From: Candidatus Fermentithermobacillaceae bacterium UBA3951
GTDB taxonomy: Bacteria; Bacillota; Sulfobacillia; Fermentithermobacillales; Fermentithermobacillaceae
Direction: 5' to 3'
Length of the DNA: 32,162 nucleotides
Assembly (NCBI GenBank): GCA_002385465.1
Contig: DGDN01000083.1
Coordinates: forward strand, 906 to 33,067
The notes beneath the pieces are model-generated. The model had not been told where the DNA came from. It worked only from the letters and a program-made list of their open reading frames with translations, and made no database searches. Below are positions 22,781 through 30,695 of the stretch, piece after piece. The position numbers and the translations under genes were made by a program. The first letter of the stretch is position 1. Each line of letters starts with the position of its first letter.

Positions 22781-23980
22781 ATGGTTACACAAGACCAGGA
22801 CTTGTGCAAAGAGAAGATACTACAGGCAGCGCAGATCATGCATGAAGAAGAAATAGACCTATGGCTCACCCTGACTAGAGAAACGGCGGAACATGCGGAT
22901 CCGGTTCATCCTTTTATCATTGACTCTCACGTAGTATGGGAGTCGGCCTTCCTAATACATAAGAGCGGCAAGACCATCGCCATTGTGGGTTCTCTCGATG
23001 CCGCGTCCATAAGGAATCGCGGGCTATACTCGGATGTACACGGTTATGACCAAGACATAGCCCCGGTCCTCCTCACCGCAATCAGCGAGCTCGATCCAAA
23101 GACAATCGCCATTAACTACTCGCAATCAAATAACACTGCAGACGGTTTGACCCTCGGGCTCTACCTCTCACTTACGAAGGACTATCTGAAAAACACCGTC
23201 TATGTCGAGCGCTTGACATCTGCTGAAAACCTCATCGCCAAGCTCCGGGGTCGAAAGACCAACGAAGAGATACGCAGGATAAAGACAGCGATTCGGGAGA
23301 CAGAGGATATTCTGCGCAAGGTGTGCGGCAGCTTGAGGATCGGTTGCACCGAAAGGGAGGTCTTCGAAGCCATACGCCGTGAGCTCGTCTCGCGCGGCCA
23401 CGGGGACGCCTGGTCCGCGGAAGGCAACCCTGGAGTTGATATCGGTCAGGGCTCACACCAGGGCCATGGAGGACCCGGCAACCGCGTGGCCTCTCCCGGG
23501 GATGTATTACATGTGGACTTCGGAGCTCGGGTGAACGGCTATTCTGCCGACTTGCAGCGGGTCTGGTACTTCCGGGACAGGGGCGACACGATTCCGAAGG
23601 ATGTGAAAGACGCTTTCACAACAGTAAAGGATGCCATAGAAGCCGCAGCCGGAATACTCAAGCCAGGTGTAGAAGGCTGGGTTGTTGACAAGGCAGCCCG
23701 AGATGTCCTGACCTCAAGAGGATATCCTGAGTTCAACCATGCTCTGGGGCATCAACTCGGAAGGATGGCTCATGACGGCGGCTCCTTGCTGGGACCGCGT
23801 TGGCCACGATATGGGAATCGCCCATACGGAGTAGTTGAAGAGGGAAATGTCTTCACGCTTGAGTTGGGCATATACACCTCCAGAGGCTACGTGAGTCTGG
23901 AAGATGATGTTGTGGTGACTTCCTCAGGATGCGAGTTCCTGTCGAATCCTCAAGACGAGATCTGGCTGATAGGCTCGTGA
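22781..23980 (+). CDS. M24 family peptidase (Xaa-Pro peptidase-like)
   Basis: The 399-residue protein has an N-terminal creatinase-like domain (to about 155) and a C-terminal pita-bread domain. Metal ligands are visible at Asp246 (HVDFGAR), Asp257 (YSADLQR), His324 (ALGHQLGRMAHDGG), Glu361 (TLELGIY) and Glu374 (SLEDDV), so it should be active. The segment EGNPGVDIGQGSHQGHGGPG before the first ligand is characteristic of one M24 subgroup. ATG at 22781 has GGAGGG 10 nt upstream. It is divergent from the GntR/FCD gene, which often means direct control. The substrate is likely a di- or oligopeptide or an amino acid derivative; nothing narrows it further. Confidence 0.9.
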   Translation: MVTQDQDLCKEKILQAAQIMHEEEIDLWLTLTRETAEHADPVHPFIIDSHVVWESAFLIHKSGKTIAIVGSLDAASIRNRGLYSDVHGYDQDIAPVLLTAISELDPKTIAINYSQSNNTADGLTLGLYLSLTKDYLKNTVYVERLTSAENLIAKLRGRKTNEEIRRIKTAIRETEDILRKVCGSLRIGCTEREVFEAIRRELVSRGHGDAWSAEGNPGVDIGQGSHQGHGGPGNRVASPGDVLHVDFGARVNGYSADLQRVWYFRDRGDTIPKDVKDAFTTVKDAIEAAAGILKPGVEGWVVDKAARDVLTSRGYPEFNHALGHQLGRMAHDGGSLLGPRWPRYGNRPYGVVEEGNVFTLELGIYTSRGYVSLEDDVVVTSSGCEFLSNPQDEIWLIGS

Positions 23981-24013
23981 GACCACCACAACCGAAACGG
24001 AGAGGGGTTCTCC

Positions 24014-24688
24014 TCACTCCTTCGTGACGGCAACCATCAAGAAGCCTTCCGACACGGCGACGCGGGCGTCACTCCCGGTCATCCTGTTGGACACGCCCAG
24101 CGTCGCCCCTCTCTCCAGGACGGCGTCATGAAGCGGGTACTCTAATCCTTCTATGGTTACTCCCCTTACTTTCTCGGTAACCGGAAAGAGGGACACCCAG
24201 TCGCCTCTCTGTCCGGTAAGCGCCCTCTCGCCAATGCCCATGTAGCCGGGGCCGCTTACGTGGCAGAGAACCGAACGGGGCGATATGAGGACGACATCCA
24301 ACCCGCGACGGGCAAACCGTTCGACCAGAAAGAAGTTGGCGATCTCGTGGTCTACCCGCTTCCCTCCCATAGAACCGGCCATTAGGGCGGTCCGGTAGCC
24401 TTCGGCCAGCACAAACTCTAGGGCCGCCTCCGTATCCGTGACGTCTTTCCTGACCGGAAGTTCAATCACCCGGCATCCGGCACCGGTAACCCCCTTAAGG
24501 GCGACCGGGTCGCACGAGTCAAAATCGCCCACCAGGACATCCACCTTAATGCCTTGGGCGAGCAGGAACTCCGCGCCCGAATCCGCGGCTACCACCAGGG
24601 AAGCCCTCTTCAAGTGGTCAGTAAGACGGGGCGAAACGTCTCCGCCGCCGACAATCGCGGCGTACTCACCACTTAGGTTTACGTCCAA
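24014..24688 (-). CDS. thiN: Thiamine diphosphokinase
   Basis: The 224-residue protein makes thiamine diphosphate from thiamine and ATP. Family motifs visible are VVAADSGAEFLLAQGI near residues 32-47, VDVLVGDFDSCDP, DVTDTEAAL, and the glycine-rich GSMGGKRVDHEIAN. The C-terminal part (GVTIEGLEYPLHDAVL and LGVSNRMTG) is the thiamine-binding beta domain. It starts at TTG 24688 after a purine-rich site and lies 28 bp after thiT, so both come from the riboswitch-controlled transcript: imported thiamine is phosphorylated at once. The product is the cofactor of the 2-oxoacid:ferredoxin oxidoreductase in this window. Confidence 0.93.
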   Translation of the reverse strand: MDVNLSGEYAAIVGGGDVSPRLTDHLKRASLVVAADSGAEFLLAQGIKVDVLVGDFDSCDPVALKGVTGAGCRVIELPVRKDVTDTEAALEFVLAEGYRTALMAGSMGGKRVDHEIANFFLVERFARRGLDVVLISPRSVLCHVSGPGYMGIGERALTGQRGDWVSLFPVTEKVRGVTIEGLEYPLHDAVLERGATLGVSNRMTGSDARVAVSEGFLMVAVTKE

Positions 24689-24716
24689 CGCTCCGCCCCC
24701 CGCTCCGCTCTTTATC

Positions 24717-25220
24717 TTACACCTTGACTTCCAAGAGACGCCTCAGGGCAAACCTGAGGACTATGAGAGAGATGATGAGTTCAGGGACCAGGTACTGGGC
24801 ATTGTACACGAGCGAATACAGGTACACGTTGCCCTCTGCGTACTGGGCAAAGAAGATGACGCCCGAGATAAAGTGGGAAACCAGGCGCCCCAGGATCCCT
24901 ACGGCCGAACCGAGATATATGTTGCGTCTAAAGAACCCGGCGAGCCCCAAGAGCCCGTAAGCGAGGGGATAGTCCAGGATGACCTGGGCCGGGTGCACGA
25001 AGTACGGATTGACGATATAGTCGAGTATTCCGTAGGCGCTGCCCACCAAAATGCCGGGACCCGCGCCGTAGCGGAAAGCGAACAAGAGGATCGGGACCAT
25101 GCTCCCAAGTGTAACCGAGCCTCCGTATGGCGCCTGGTAGATCTTGAAAAGGTGCAGGACGAACGTAATGGCCACCATCATGGCGCCTTCCACCAAGATT
25201 TTTACATTTCTGTCGCGCAT
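24717..25220 (-). CDS. thiT: Thiamine-specific ECF transporter substrate-binding subunit
   Basis: The 167-residue membrane protein has about six hydrophobic spans. It carries the ThiT hallmarks LVEGAMMVAITFVLHLFKIYQAPYGG-like near the N-terminus, LGSMVPILLFAFRYG, GSAYGILDYI and AEGNVYLYSLVYNAQYLVPE near the C-terminus, where the aromatic and glutamate residues bind thiamine. It works with the shared ECF energy module (EcfA, EcfA', EcfT), which is not in this window. I chose ATG at 25220 because the longer frame to 25271 would run into the terminator. GGAGGGAG is 12 nt upstream, a rather long spacing. It is first after the TPP riboswitch, which also confirms the assignment. Confidence 0.93.
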   Translation of the reverse strand: MRDRNVKILVEGAMMVAITFVLHLFKIYQAPYGGSVTLGSMVPILLFAFRYGAGPGILVGSAYGILDYIVNPYFVHPAQVILDYPLAYGLLGLAGFFRRNIYLGSAVGILGRLVSHFISGVIFFAQYAEGNVYLYSLVYNAQYLVPELIISLIVLRFALRRLLEVKV

Positions 25221-25263
25221 TCTTGCTTGACACTCCCTCCGGATCCGGGAAGGGCAACAAAGA

Positions 25264-25283
25264 GCCCGCACGGGAGTGCGGGC
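25264..25283 (-). terminator. Riboswitch-linked intrinsic terminator
   Basis: GCCCGCAC pairs with GTGCGGGC over 8 bp with a 4-base loop, followed on the minus strand by TCTTTGTT. It lies directly after the TPP aptamer and before thiT, the usual arrangement for thiamine-dependent transcription attenuation. Confidence 0.85.
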
Positions 25284-25294
25284 GTTCTGACTCG

Positions 25295-25382
25295 GATTTC
25301 CCTACGCGGGCATTACCCCACAGGTTCCAAGGGTCAGGTGCTATAAGCCCTTTCTCAGCCGCTTCCAAGCGGCTCCCCGTTT
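25295..25382 (-). ncRNA. TPP riboswitch (THI element)
   Basis: The minus strand shows the conserved order of the thiamine diphosphate aptamer: CGGGGAGCC, a short hairpin GCTTGGAAGC, the invariant GGCTGAGA, then ACCCTTGGAACCTG, and TAATGCCCGCGTAGGGAA. These blocks form the pyrimidine- and pyrophosphate-sensing helices. Binding of TPP should favour the terminator at 25264-25283 and shut off thiT-thiN. The element begins 33 bp after the end of the MATE gene, so its own promoter must lie in or near the end of that gene. Confidence 0.95.
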
Positions 25383-25414
25383 GAGTAAATCGTACCACAA
25401 ATCTCGTACAGTCT

Positions 25415-26911
25415 CTAGACTTTGATCTCCTTCCATTTGCCTCGCTTGAGCCTCACCCAGTAGAGGGCCGAACGCAGGACCCAGTCGGCGAACATGGCGA
25501 ACCAAGCGGCTGTGAGGCCGACATTGAAGACGTTCATGAGGATGTAAGTGAGCCCCAGCCTCATGATCCAGACGCCGGCTACGGTCACATACATTGCGAT
25601 ACGGGTGTCTCCCGCCCCGCGCAAAGCACCGGGGATCACGAATCCCAATGCCTCCGGAAACTGTGTAAACGCCACGATCCGCACCAAGGGGACACCCCTC
25701 GCGATAACGCCCGCGTCGTTTGTGAAAATGCTCAAGAACTGGGCCGGAAACAGGAAGAAGAGGACCCCCATCGTGCCCATGGTGAGTACGCCCATCTTCA
25801 TTGCGATGATGGCGCTCTTTTCAGCACCTTCCGGATCTTTCGCCCCCAGTCTCTGGCCCACGAGGGCCGTGGCCGACGTCGCGAAACCCATACCGGGCAT
25901 ATATGAGAAAGACTCGACGTTTAGCGCCAGGGAGTGCGCGGCGTAAGCCTCGGTCCCCAGCCCCGCGACCTGACGGGCGTAAGCGATCTGCCCCGATGAA
26001 GTAAGTACCCTTTCCGCCATGGCCGGTACACCGATGTTCAGTATCCGGCCGAAGAGCCTGAGGTCGAACCCAGAAAGCACCCTCTTCCAGTTGACAGGCA
26101 ACTTACTGTTCTTCCGGCTGAGCGCTATCAAAATCGCGATCCCGCCCAGTGACCGGGAGACGGTTGTGGATATCCCGGCTCCGGCAACTCCCATCTCCGG
26201 AAACCCCAGGTTCCCAAAGATAAGCAAGTAGTTGCAGAGGACCTTTATCGCATTGAGGCTCACATTGATCATCATGGGAGTCCTGGTATCCCCTGCTCCC
26301 CGGAGAGCCCCTGTAGATATGGTAAAGACAAAGAAGAGGAGCATGCCGGGCATCATCATCCTGACGTACTCCCTGCCGACCACACGCACGGGCTCCTCAG
26401 CCTTCATGAAGGTGATGACCCAGTCTGCGTTTATCACACCTATGATGCTTATGGCCAACCCGAAAAGCAGGGCGATGATGATGGACTGCCCTGCCACCTG
26501 ACCTGCCTCTTCCCGGTTTCCCGCACCGGTGGCGCGCGCAACCAGGGCGGTTGTGCCCACTGACAGCCCCATGAAGGTCGCCTGTATGAGTCGAAAAGGC
26601 TGCATGCTGAGTCCGACTGCAGCCACGGCCTCCTTGCCGAGCCGTCCGAGCATCGCCATATCCACTACTTGCCCTACCATGGCCAGCGCCTGCTCAAGTA
26701 CTACAGGCCAGGCAAGCGCCCAAGTTCGGGCCAAGATCAAGCGTGACTGAGCATCGGCGCCGAAAAGCCACCCGGTTAAGCGGGTAAGAGCCGATTGATG
26801 TTGAGACTCCCGTTCTTTTCTGGATTCCGGATACGACTTGAGTTTTTCTCGCCCAGATTGTTTTGCCTCCGGCTCCGGTATGACCCCTCCCAAGAAGCCA
26901 CCTCCGCCCAT
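25415..26911 (-). CDS. MATE family efflux transporter
   Basis: The 498-residue protein has two MatE repeats with about twelve membrane spans. Recognisable segments are AWPVVLEQALAMVGQVVDMAMLGRLG near the N-terminus, VGTTALVARATGAGN, the repeated GALRGAGDTRTPM and GALRGAGDTRIAM, and ATALVGQRLGAKDPEGAE. MATE proteins export cationic drugs or metabolites using a sodium or proton gradient. The first 60 residues form a charged, non-conserved tail (KLKSYPESRKERESQH). The start is uncertain: ATG 26911 lacks a clear ribosome site, whereas TTG seven codons in has GGAGGT ahead. No neighbour indicates the exported compound. Confidence 0.93.
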   Translation of the reverse strand: MGGGGFLGGVIPEPEAKQSGREKLKSYPESRKERESQHQSALTRLTGWLFGADAQSRLILARTWALAWPVVLEQALAMVGQVVDMAMLGRLGKEAVAAVGLSMQPFRLIQATFMGLSVGTTALVARATGAGNREEAGQVAGQSIIIALLFGLAISIIGVINADWVITFMKAEEPVRVVGREYVRMMMPGMLLFFVFTISTGALRGAGDTRTPMMINVSLNAIKVLCNYLLIFGNLGFPEMGVAGAGISTTVSRSLGGIAILIALSRKNSKLPVNWKRVLSGFDLRLFGRILNIGVPAMAERVLTSSGQIAYARQVAGLGTEAYAAHSLALNVESFSYMPGMGFATSATALVGQRLGAKDPEGAEKSAIIAMKMGVLTMGTMGVLFFLFPAQFLSIFTNDAGVIARGVPLVRIVAFTQFPEALGFVIPGALRGAGDTRIAMYVTVAGVWIMRLGLTYILMNVFNVGLTAAWFAMFADWVLRSALYWVRLKRGKWKEIKV

Positions 26912-27013
26912 TGCATTCCCCGCCCCTCGGGCAGGCTTTGCGTTCTTTGATTACCTCGATCAGGGTTTTGCAGTTATTTCGCCTACTGAATTATACGCCA
27001 AATAGAAGTACAA

Positions 27014-27045
27014 GACGAGAGGACCCACCCCGGGGCCCTCTCGTC
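27014..27045 (-). terminator. Terminator downstream of the glutaredoxin-like gene
   Basis: GACGAGAGG pairs with CCTCTCGTC over 9 bp, extended by three G-C pairs beyond one mismatch, with a 6-base loop. On the minus strand it is followed by TTGTACTTCTATTT, so it fits an intrinsic terminator for the gene ending at 27097. Confidence 0.75.
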
Positions 27046-27096
27046 CGGATAGAGAGGATGTCAAGGTAAGACCGGGCGATTACCTTGACCGAATGT

Positions 27097-27339
27097 CTAT
27101 AGACCTAGAAGCTCGTCGATCCGCTTCTTGTCGAAACCCACCACTACATTTCCGTCGATCGTGATAACCGGGACCCCCATTTGGCCCGAAATCTTCACCA
27201 TCTCCCGTGCAGCCGCCACGTCTTTGGAGACGTCTACATCGGTAAACGGTATCCCATTCTCCTCGAGATATGCCTTTGCCCTTACACACCACGGGCAGCT
27301 GGGCGTTGAATAAACCTTGACGTTGTGCTCAGCCATCAT
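27097..27339 (-). CDS. Glutaredoxin-like protein (NrdH/YruB type)
   Basis: An 80-residue thioredoxin-fold protein with the redox pair CPWC at residues 15-18 (VYSTPSCPWCVRAKAYLEENG), the cis-proline segment GVPVITIDGNVVVGFD, and the C-terminal helix KKRIDELLGL. Such proteins reduce disulfides in small proteins or ribonucleotide reductase, taking electrons from thioredoxin reductase or a similar partner. The two-cysteine site and lack of a glutathione-binding pattern favour the NrdH/YruB type. Two adjacent ATG codons follow GGGGGG; the second is equally likely. It is a single-gene transcript ending at the hairpin 27014-27045. Confidence 0.9.
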   Translation of the reverse strand: MMAEHNVKVYSTPSCPWCVRAKAYLEENGIPFTDVDVSKDVAAAREMVKISGQMGVPVITIDGNVVVGFDKKRIDELLGL

Positions 27340-27560
27340 CTAACCCCCCCACAAAATCCTTATCACTTCTCTAGGGATATCTTCTGATTAGAAAGCCCGG
27401 AATTCAACCGTCGCACGAGTCATATTGCGTCTGTTCGGGCCAATTTACACGTATGTGCACGGCTCCGCCCGGTTTACAAACCCGGGGCGGCTATACCGGC
27501 GGGCGTTGCAGATACTTAGAAGGAGTTTCCCACGCAACGTAAAGGAGGCGAATCCCTGAC

Positions 27561-27791
27561 TTGCTCAAGGTGACAATGTCGGCCAAAGGCCAGATCGTCA
27601 TCCCCGCCGAAGTGCGGCGAAGGCTCTCTCTCAAAGCCGGGACACACTTAAGGGTCTACGAAGGAGACGGGAAAATCGTCCTCGTGCCCGAGGTCGAGGA
27701 TCCTGTATCGGCCGGCCTCGGGTTCTTTAGGCGAGAAAGGGTGAGGAGTGAGACCGGCGACATGAAGGAAGGGGCCCCCGGAAGTGCCTGA
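27561..27791 (+). CDS. AbrB/MazE-type DNA-binding antitoxin
   Basis: A 76-residue protein with an N-terminal swapped-hairpin AbrB domain (KVTMSAKGQIVIPAEVRRRLSLKAGTHLRVYEGDGKIVLVP), which binds DNA as a dimer. The C-terminal tail would wrap the toxin. TTG at 27561 is 12 nt after AAAGGAGG, a longer than usual spacing, but it gives the correct domain start. Its end overlaps the PIN-domain gene by 8 bp, typical of VapBC pairs. It should repress its own operon; the hairpin-like inverted repeat at 27465-27490 in the 221-bp upstream region might be its site, though that is a guess. Confidence 0.85.
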   Translation: MLKVTMSAKGQIVIPAEVRRRLSLKAGTHLRVYEGDGKIVLVPEVEDPVSAGLGFFRRERVRSETGDMKEGAPGSA

Positions 27792-28254
27792 ACCGGGAAA
27801 GGAGACAGCGTTTGTCATGGATTCCAGCGCGCTCCTCGCATTCTTGGAGGGCGAAAGCGGCGGCGCTCTCGTCCAACGTGTTCTTAAGCAGTGCGAAGAA
27901 TGCGGTACTCAAGTAGAGATAACGGGAGACGGACTCCTCGAGGTATATGCGGCCAGCGCCACAAGAGCGGCTTCATCCCTGGAGGAACTGGCGTCGCTCA
28001 TTGACCAGCTTCCTGTCTCGGTAGAACCGCTCACTCAAGACCTGGCCATGCTCGCCGCCAGGGTGCTCGCCGAATGCCCCGACCTCAGGGCGCAGGCCTC
28101 ATCCGCGGTGGTGCTTTCCAGACAAAGAGGGGCCACGCTCCTTACGGCAGACCCGCTACAGGCCTCCTTGGTCTCCTCCCTTTACGTCGGACCAAAGCTC
28201 CATGAAGGAAATAGCGAGGAGCCCCCTGAATTCCAACGGGGATCTCAAGCATAA
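27784..28254 (+). CDS. PIN-domain protein (VapC-like toxin)
   Basis: The 156-residue protein has the PIN fold used by VapC ribonucleases: VMDSSALLAFLEGESG with Asp13, LLEVYAAS with Glu53, and TLLTADPLQASL with Asp123. The third acidic residue, usually found in an LADA-type motif, aligns with Gln104 in PDLRAQASSAVVLSRQRGA, although Asp100 is four residues away. Activity may therefore be reduced or may use Asp100. GTG at 27784 lies inside the end of the antitoxin gene. The C-terminal 25 residues are polar and probably unstructured. A toxin-antitoxin role follows from the pairing with the AbrB-type gene. Confidence 0.83.
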   Translation: MPEPGKETAFVMDSSALLAFLEGESGGALVQRVLKQCEECGTQVEITGDGLLEVYAASATRAASSLEELASLIDQLPVSVEPLTQDLAMLAARVLAECPDLRAQASSAVVLSRQRGATLLTADPLQASLVSSLYVGPKLHEGNSEEPPEFQRGSQA

Positions 28255-28267
28255 GGAGGCAAGAGGC

Positions 28268-28756
28268 ATGTCTTTGGAATTCGAACTCGTGAAGATCGAA
28301 AAACCGGAGAACTTGAACGTAATAATCGGCCAATCACATTTCATTAAGACGGTGGAAGATCTCCACGAGGCGATGGCCAACGCCGGAGGCGGGATCAAGT
28401 TCGGTATTTCGTTCCTGGAAGCCAGCGGAGAGTGCCTGGTAAGAGCCACCGGTAATGACGAAAAGCTCATAGAGCTGGCCAAGAAGAACGCCCTGGCACT
28501 TGGGACGGGGCATGCGTTCTTTATCTTCATGGAAAACGGCTTCCCCATCAACGTGCTCCGAAATATCCAGGCCGTACCCGAGGTTTGCTCCATCTTCTGC
28601 GCGACGGCAAATCCCGTTCAGGTAGTGGTAGCCAAATCCGAGCAAGGAAGGGGCATCATGGGCGTGATCGACGGCTATCCGCCCAAAGGAGTCGAGGGCC
28701 CCGAAGGTATCGAGTGGCGCCGTTCATTCCTAAGAAAGATCGGTTATAAGCTCTAG
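28268..28756 (+). CDS. Adenosine-specific kinase family protein
   Basis: A 162-residue protein that I recognise as the adenosine-specific kinase family of archaea and thermophilic bacteria. Typical segments are NVIIGQSHFIKTVEDLHEAM, GIKFGISFLEASG, TGHAFFIFMENGFPINVLRNIQAVPEVCSIFCATANPVQVV and GRGIMGVIDG. The only activity I recall is phosphorylation of adenosine in a hyperthermophile homologue; the physiological role is unclear. ATG at 28268 with AAGGAGG 8 nt upstream is far better than the frame start at 28202 inside the toxin gene. It follows the PIN-domain gene by 13 bp, so it is probably on the same transcript. Confidence 0.88.
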   Translation: MSLEFELVKIEKPENLNVIIGQSHFIKTVEDLHEAMANAGGGIKFGISFLEASGECLVRATGNDEKLIELAKKNALALGTGHAFFIFMENGFPINVLRNIQAVPEVCSIFCATANPVQVVVAKSEQGRGIMGVIDGYPPKGVEGPEGIEWRRSFLRKIGYKL

Positions 28757-28763
28757 GCGCTCC

Positions 28764-29615
28764 CTACCTTGCGTATGAGAAGAAGCCTTGTCCGGACTTC
28801 CTTCCGAGATGGCCTTTCTCCACCATCTCGCGAAGCAGCGGGCAAGGCTTGTACTTATCGTCGCCCATCTCGGAATGAAGGACCTCCATGATGGCCAACA
28901 AGACGTCTATGCCCACCAAATCGGCCAGCGCTAGGGGGCCTATGGGGTGATTTGCACCGAGTTTCATGGCTGTGTCTATGTCCTCGGCCGTGGCCACGCC
29001 CTCCATCAGCAAGTAAGCAGCCTCATTCATGAGAGGGCACAGGAGCCTGTTTACCACAAATCCGGGAGACTCTTTGACCATAACAGGCGTCTTCCCCATT
29101 GACCGGGCGAGCTCCCTGGCACGCTCCAGGGTGGTTTCGGAAGTGCCCTCGCCGGGAACGATCTCAACCAGTTTCATGACGGGCACGGGATTGAAGAAGT
29201 GGATTCCCACAAACCGCTCAGGAGTGACGACGGCCCCGGCCATCTTCGAAACCGACAGAGACGAAGTATTGGTCCCAATGAGAGCGTCCGGTGAAACAAC
29301 GCGTGAGACGGCCGAAAGGACCGAACTCTTCACTTCCAAGTCTTCATAGACGGCCTCTATGACCATACCGCAGTCCTTAAGTAGCGAGTAGTCCTCTCCG
29401 GATGTAAGCCGGCCCATCATCTCCTCCATGGACTCGGCGGTTATCCTACCTTTCTCGACTCCTCGCTCAAGGCTTTTCTTAATGGCCGAAACGCCTCTTA
29501 GGGCCAATTCCTCCGATGTGTCCAGTAGGATAACGGAAAATCCGGAGACCAATGCCGTTTCGGCAATTCCTCTCCCCATGGTGCCTGCTCCAATGACTCC
29601 AATATAAGGCGCCAT
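28764..29615 (-). CDS. 3-hydroxyacyl-CoA dehydrogenase (3-hydroxybutyryl-CoA type)
   Basis: The 283 residues match the single-domain enzyme of butyrate and fatty acid pathways. The NAD-binding motif IGVIGAGTMGRGIA stands at residues 5-18. The catalytic residues Ser118 (TNTSSLSV), His139 (GIHFFNPVPVMKLVEIV) and Glu151 are present, and FVVNRLLCPLMNEA supplies the asparagine. It oxidises 3-hydroxyacyl-CoA with NAD or runs in reverse. ATG at 29615 with GGAGGGG 6 nt upstream gives the standard length; a frame start at 29675 overlapping the upstream gene would add 20 unrelated residues. No other beta-oxidation gene is in the window, so its pathway is open. It is last in the minus-strand series. Confidence 0.93.
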   Translation of the reverse strand: MAPYIGVIGAGTMGRGIAETALVSGFSVILLDTSEELALRGVSAIKKSLERGVEKGRITAESMEEMMGRLTSGEDYSLLKDCGMVIEAVYEDLEVKSSVLSAVSRVVSPDALIGTNTSSLSVSKMAGAVVTPERFVGIHFFNPVPVMKLVEIVPGEGTSETTLERARELARSMGKTPVMVKESPGFVVNRLLCPLMNEAAYLLMEGVATAEDIDTAMKLGANHPIGPLALADLVGIDVLLAIMEVLHSEMGDDKYKPCPLLREMVEKGHLGRKSGQGFFSYAR

Positions 29616-29671
29616 TTCCATCCCCTCCAAGAGAAGGCTTCTCCTTAGCCCGGCCAAATCCTCCGGGTACT

Positions 29672-30670
29672 TCATGCTTCTCGGGAGTAGAGGGCTCTAA
29701 GGAACCGGAAAAAGGTGGCCAGCACTCCTGCTATGGGGACGCCGAGAAACAGGCCCCAGAAACCCAAGAGCTTCCCGCTCGCCATGAGGGAGAAAAGGAT
29801 CCATAGGGGATGGAGCCCTACGCGAGTCCCGGTAACCCTGGGCACCACTATGTTGGCGTCAAACCACTGGATCACCACTACGATCACAAGCGCCCAGACG
29901 CCGGTAGAGAATGACTTCATAAGCCCTGTGAGGACGACTGGGATGGATGCAAAGAGTGGGCCGAAAATGGGCACAAACTCTCCGAGCCCGGCCACAAGTC
30001 CGAGCACTACCCCGTACTTCAACCCGAGGACGTAAGCCGCCGCAGATACCAAGACGGCCACGATGGCCGCCACTATGGTCTGGCCGCGCACAAAACCGGT
30101 GATCACCCGGTCGATATCGGTAAGTAGGTCGACATAAGGCAAAGGATACCGGGCCATGGCCACGAGAGCCCTGCGACGCCATTGGTTCAGGTCTCTCAGC
30201 ATGTAGTAGGCAATAATGGGGGCCACTACTATGTAAGACACCGCGGTAGCCGACGACAGGAAGTAGGCAAATGCGTTGCTGCCCAGGTTTCCCAGGAACT
30301 CTTCGGCCTTGAGGAGCGAGTTGATGACACCCCGCTCAATTCCCGCCGGAAGGTTGTACTTTATGACTATCTCTTTAGCGCTCAGGGCATAGGCTTGGAC
30401 GAGACCGATAACTCTTGGGATTTGGCCCGCAAGCCCCTGGATGTCTTTCACGAAAGCCGGGATGAAGTAGACGACAAGCAGCCCCAAGAGGCATGCGAGC
30501 AGCAAGTAAATGAGCAGTATGCTCCGCGTTCGGGAGATGCCCATCCCCTGCACGGCGCTCACGACCGGCTCCAGGATGTAGCTCAGAAAGGCCGCTATGA
30601 TGAAAGGTGATAGGACCTGCCGGACCGCATAGAGGAAAAGCGCGCCGAGGGAAAGGAAAAGGGCACTCAT
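29672..30670 (-). CDS. AI-2E family transporter
   Basis: The 332-residue membrane protein belongs to the AI-2E (formerly UPF0118) family: about seven or eight spans, a central extracytoplasmic region (AEEFLGNLGSNAFAYF) and the C-terminal core GLVAGLGEFVPIFGPLFASIPVVL, followed by DANIVVPRVTGTRVGLHPLWILFSLM. Family members have been linked to autoinducer-2 export and to sodium/proton exchange, so the substrate cannot be stated. ATG at 30670 is preceded by AAAAGG 6 nt away; TTG at 30685 is an alternative. The start codon lies exactly at the centre of a 26-bp perfect palindrome, so translation may be controlled by RNA folding. Confidence 0.9.
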   Translation of the reverse strand: MSALFLSLGALFLYAVRQVLSPFIIAAFLSYILEPVVSAVQGMGISRTRSILLIYLLLACLLGLLVVYFIPAFVKDIQGLAGQIPRVIGLVQAYALSAKEIVIKYNLPAGIERGVINSLLKAEEFLGNLGSNAFAYFLSSATAVSYIVVAPIIAYYMLRDLNQWRRRALVAMARYPLPYVDLLTDIDRVITGFVRGQTIVAAIVAVLVSAAAYVLGLKYGVVLGLVAGLGEFVPIFGPLFASIPVVLTGLMKSFSTGVWALVIVVVIQWFDANIVVPRVTGTRVGLHPLWILFSLMASGKLLGFWGLFLGVPIAGVLATFFRFLRALYSREA

Positions 30671-30682
30671 GAGTGCCCTTTT
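30657..30682. terminator. 26-bp perfect palindrome over the AI-2E family start codon
   Basis: Arms AAAAGGGCACTCA and TGAGTGCCCTTTT are perfect complements with no spacer. As RNA on the minus strand it would form a long hairpin followed by CCTTTCC, resembling a terminator or attenuator after the YtxH-like gene at 30696, and it hides the ATG and its ribosome site. Confidence 0.6.
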
Positions 30683-30695
30683 CAAGGCCTTAGGA

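Noticed and set aside
23999..24013. GGAGA/TCTCC hairpin between the convergent M24 and thiN genes
   Set aside because: Only 5 bp with no U-run, and it overlaps the edge of thiN; too weak to call a terminator.
24438..25346. A plus-strand open frame of 302 codons over thiN, thiT and the terminator
   Set aside because: It is antisense to two recognised genes and the riboswitch region, and has a biased, unstructured composition.
27465..27490. Inverted repeat CCGCCC/GGGCGG upstream of the antitoxin gene as a terminator
   Set aside because: The stem has a bulge and there is no U-tract on either side; an operator is possible but unsupported.
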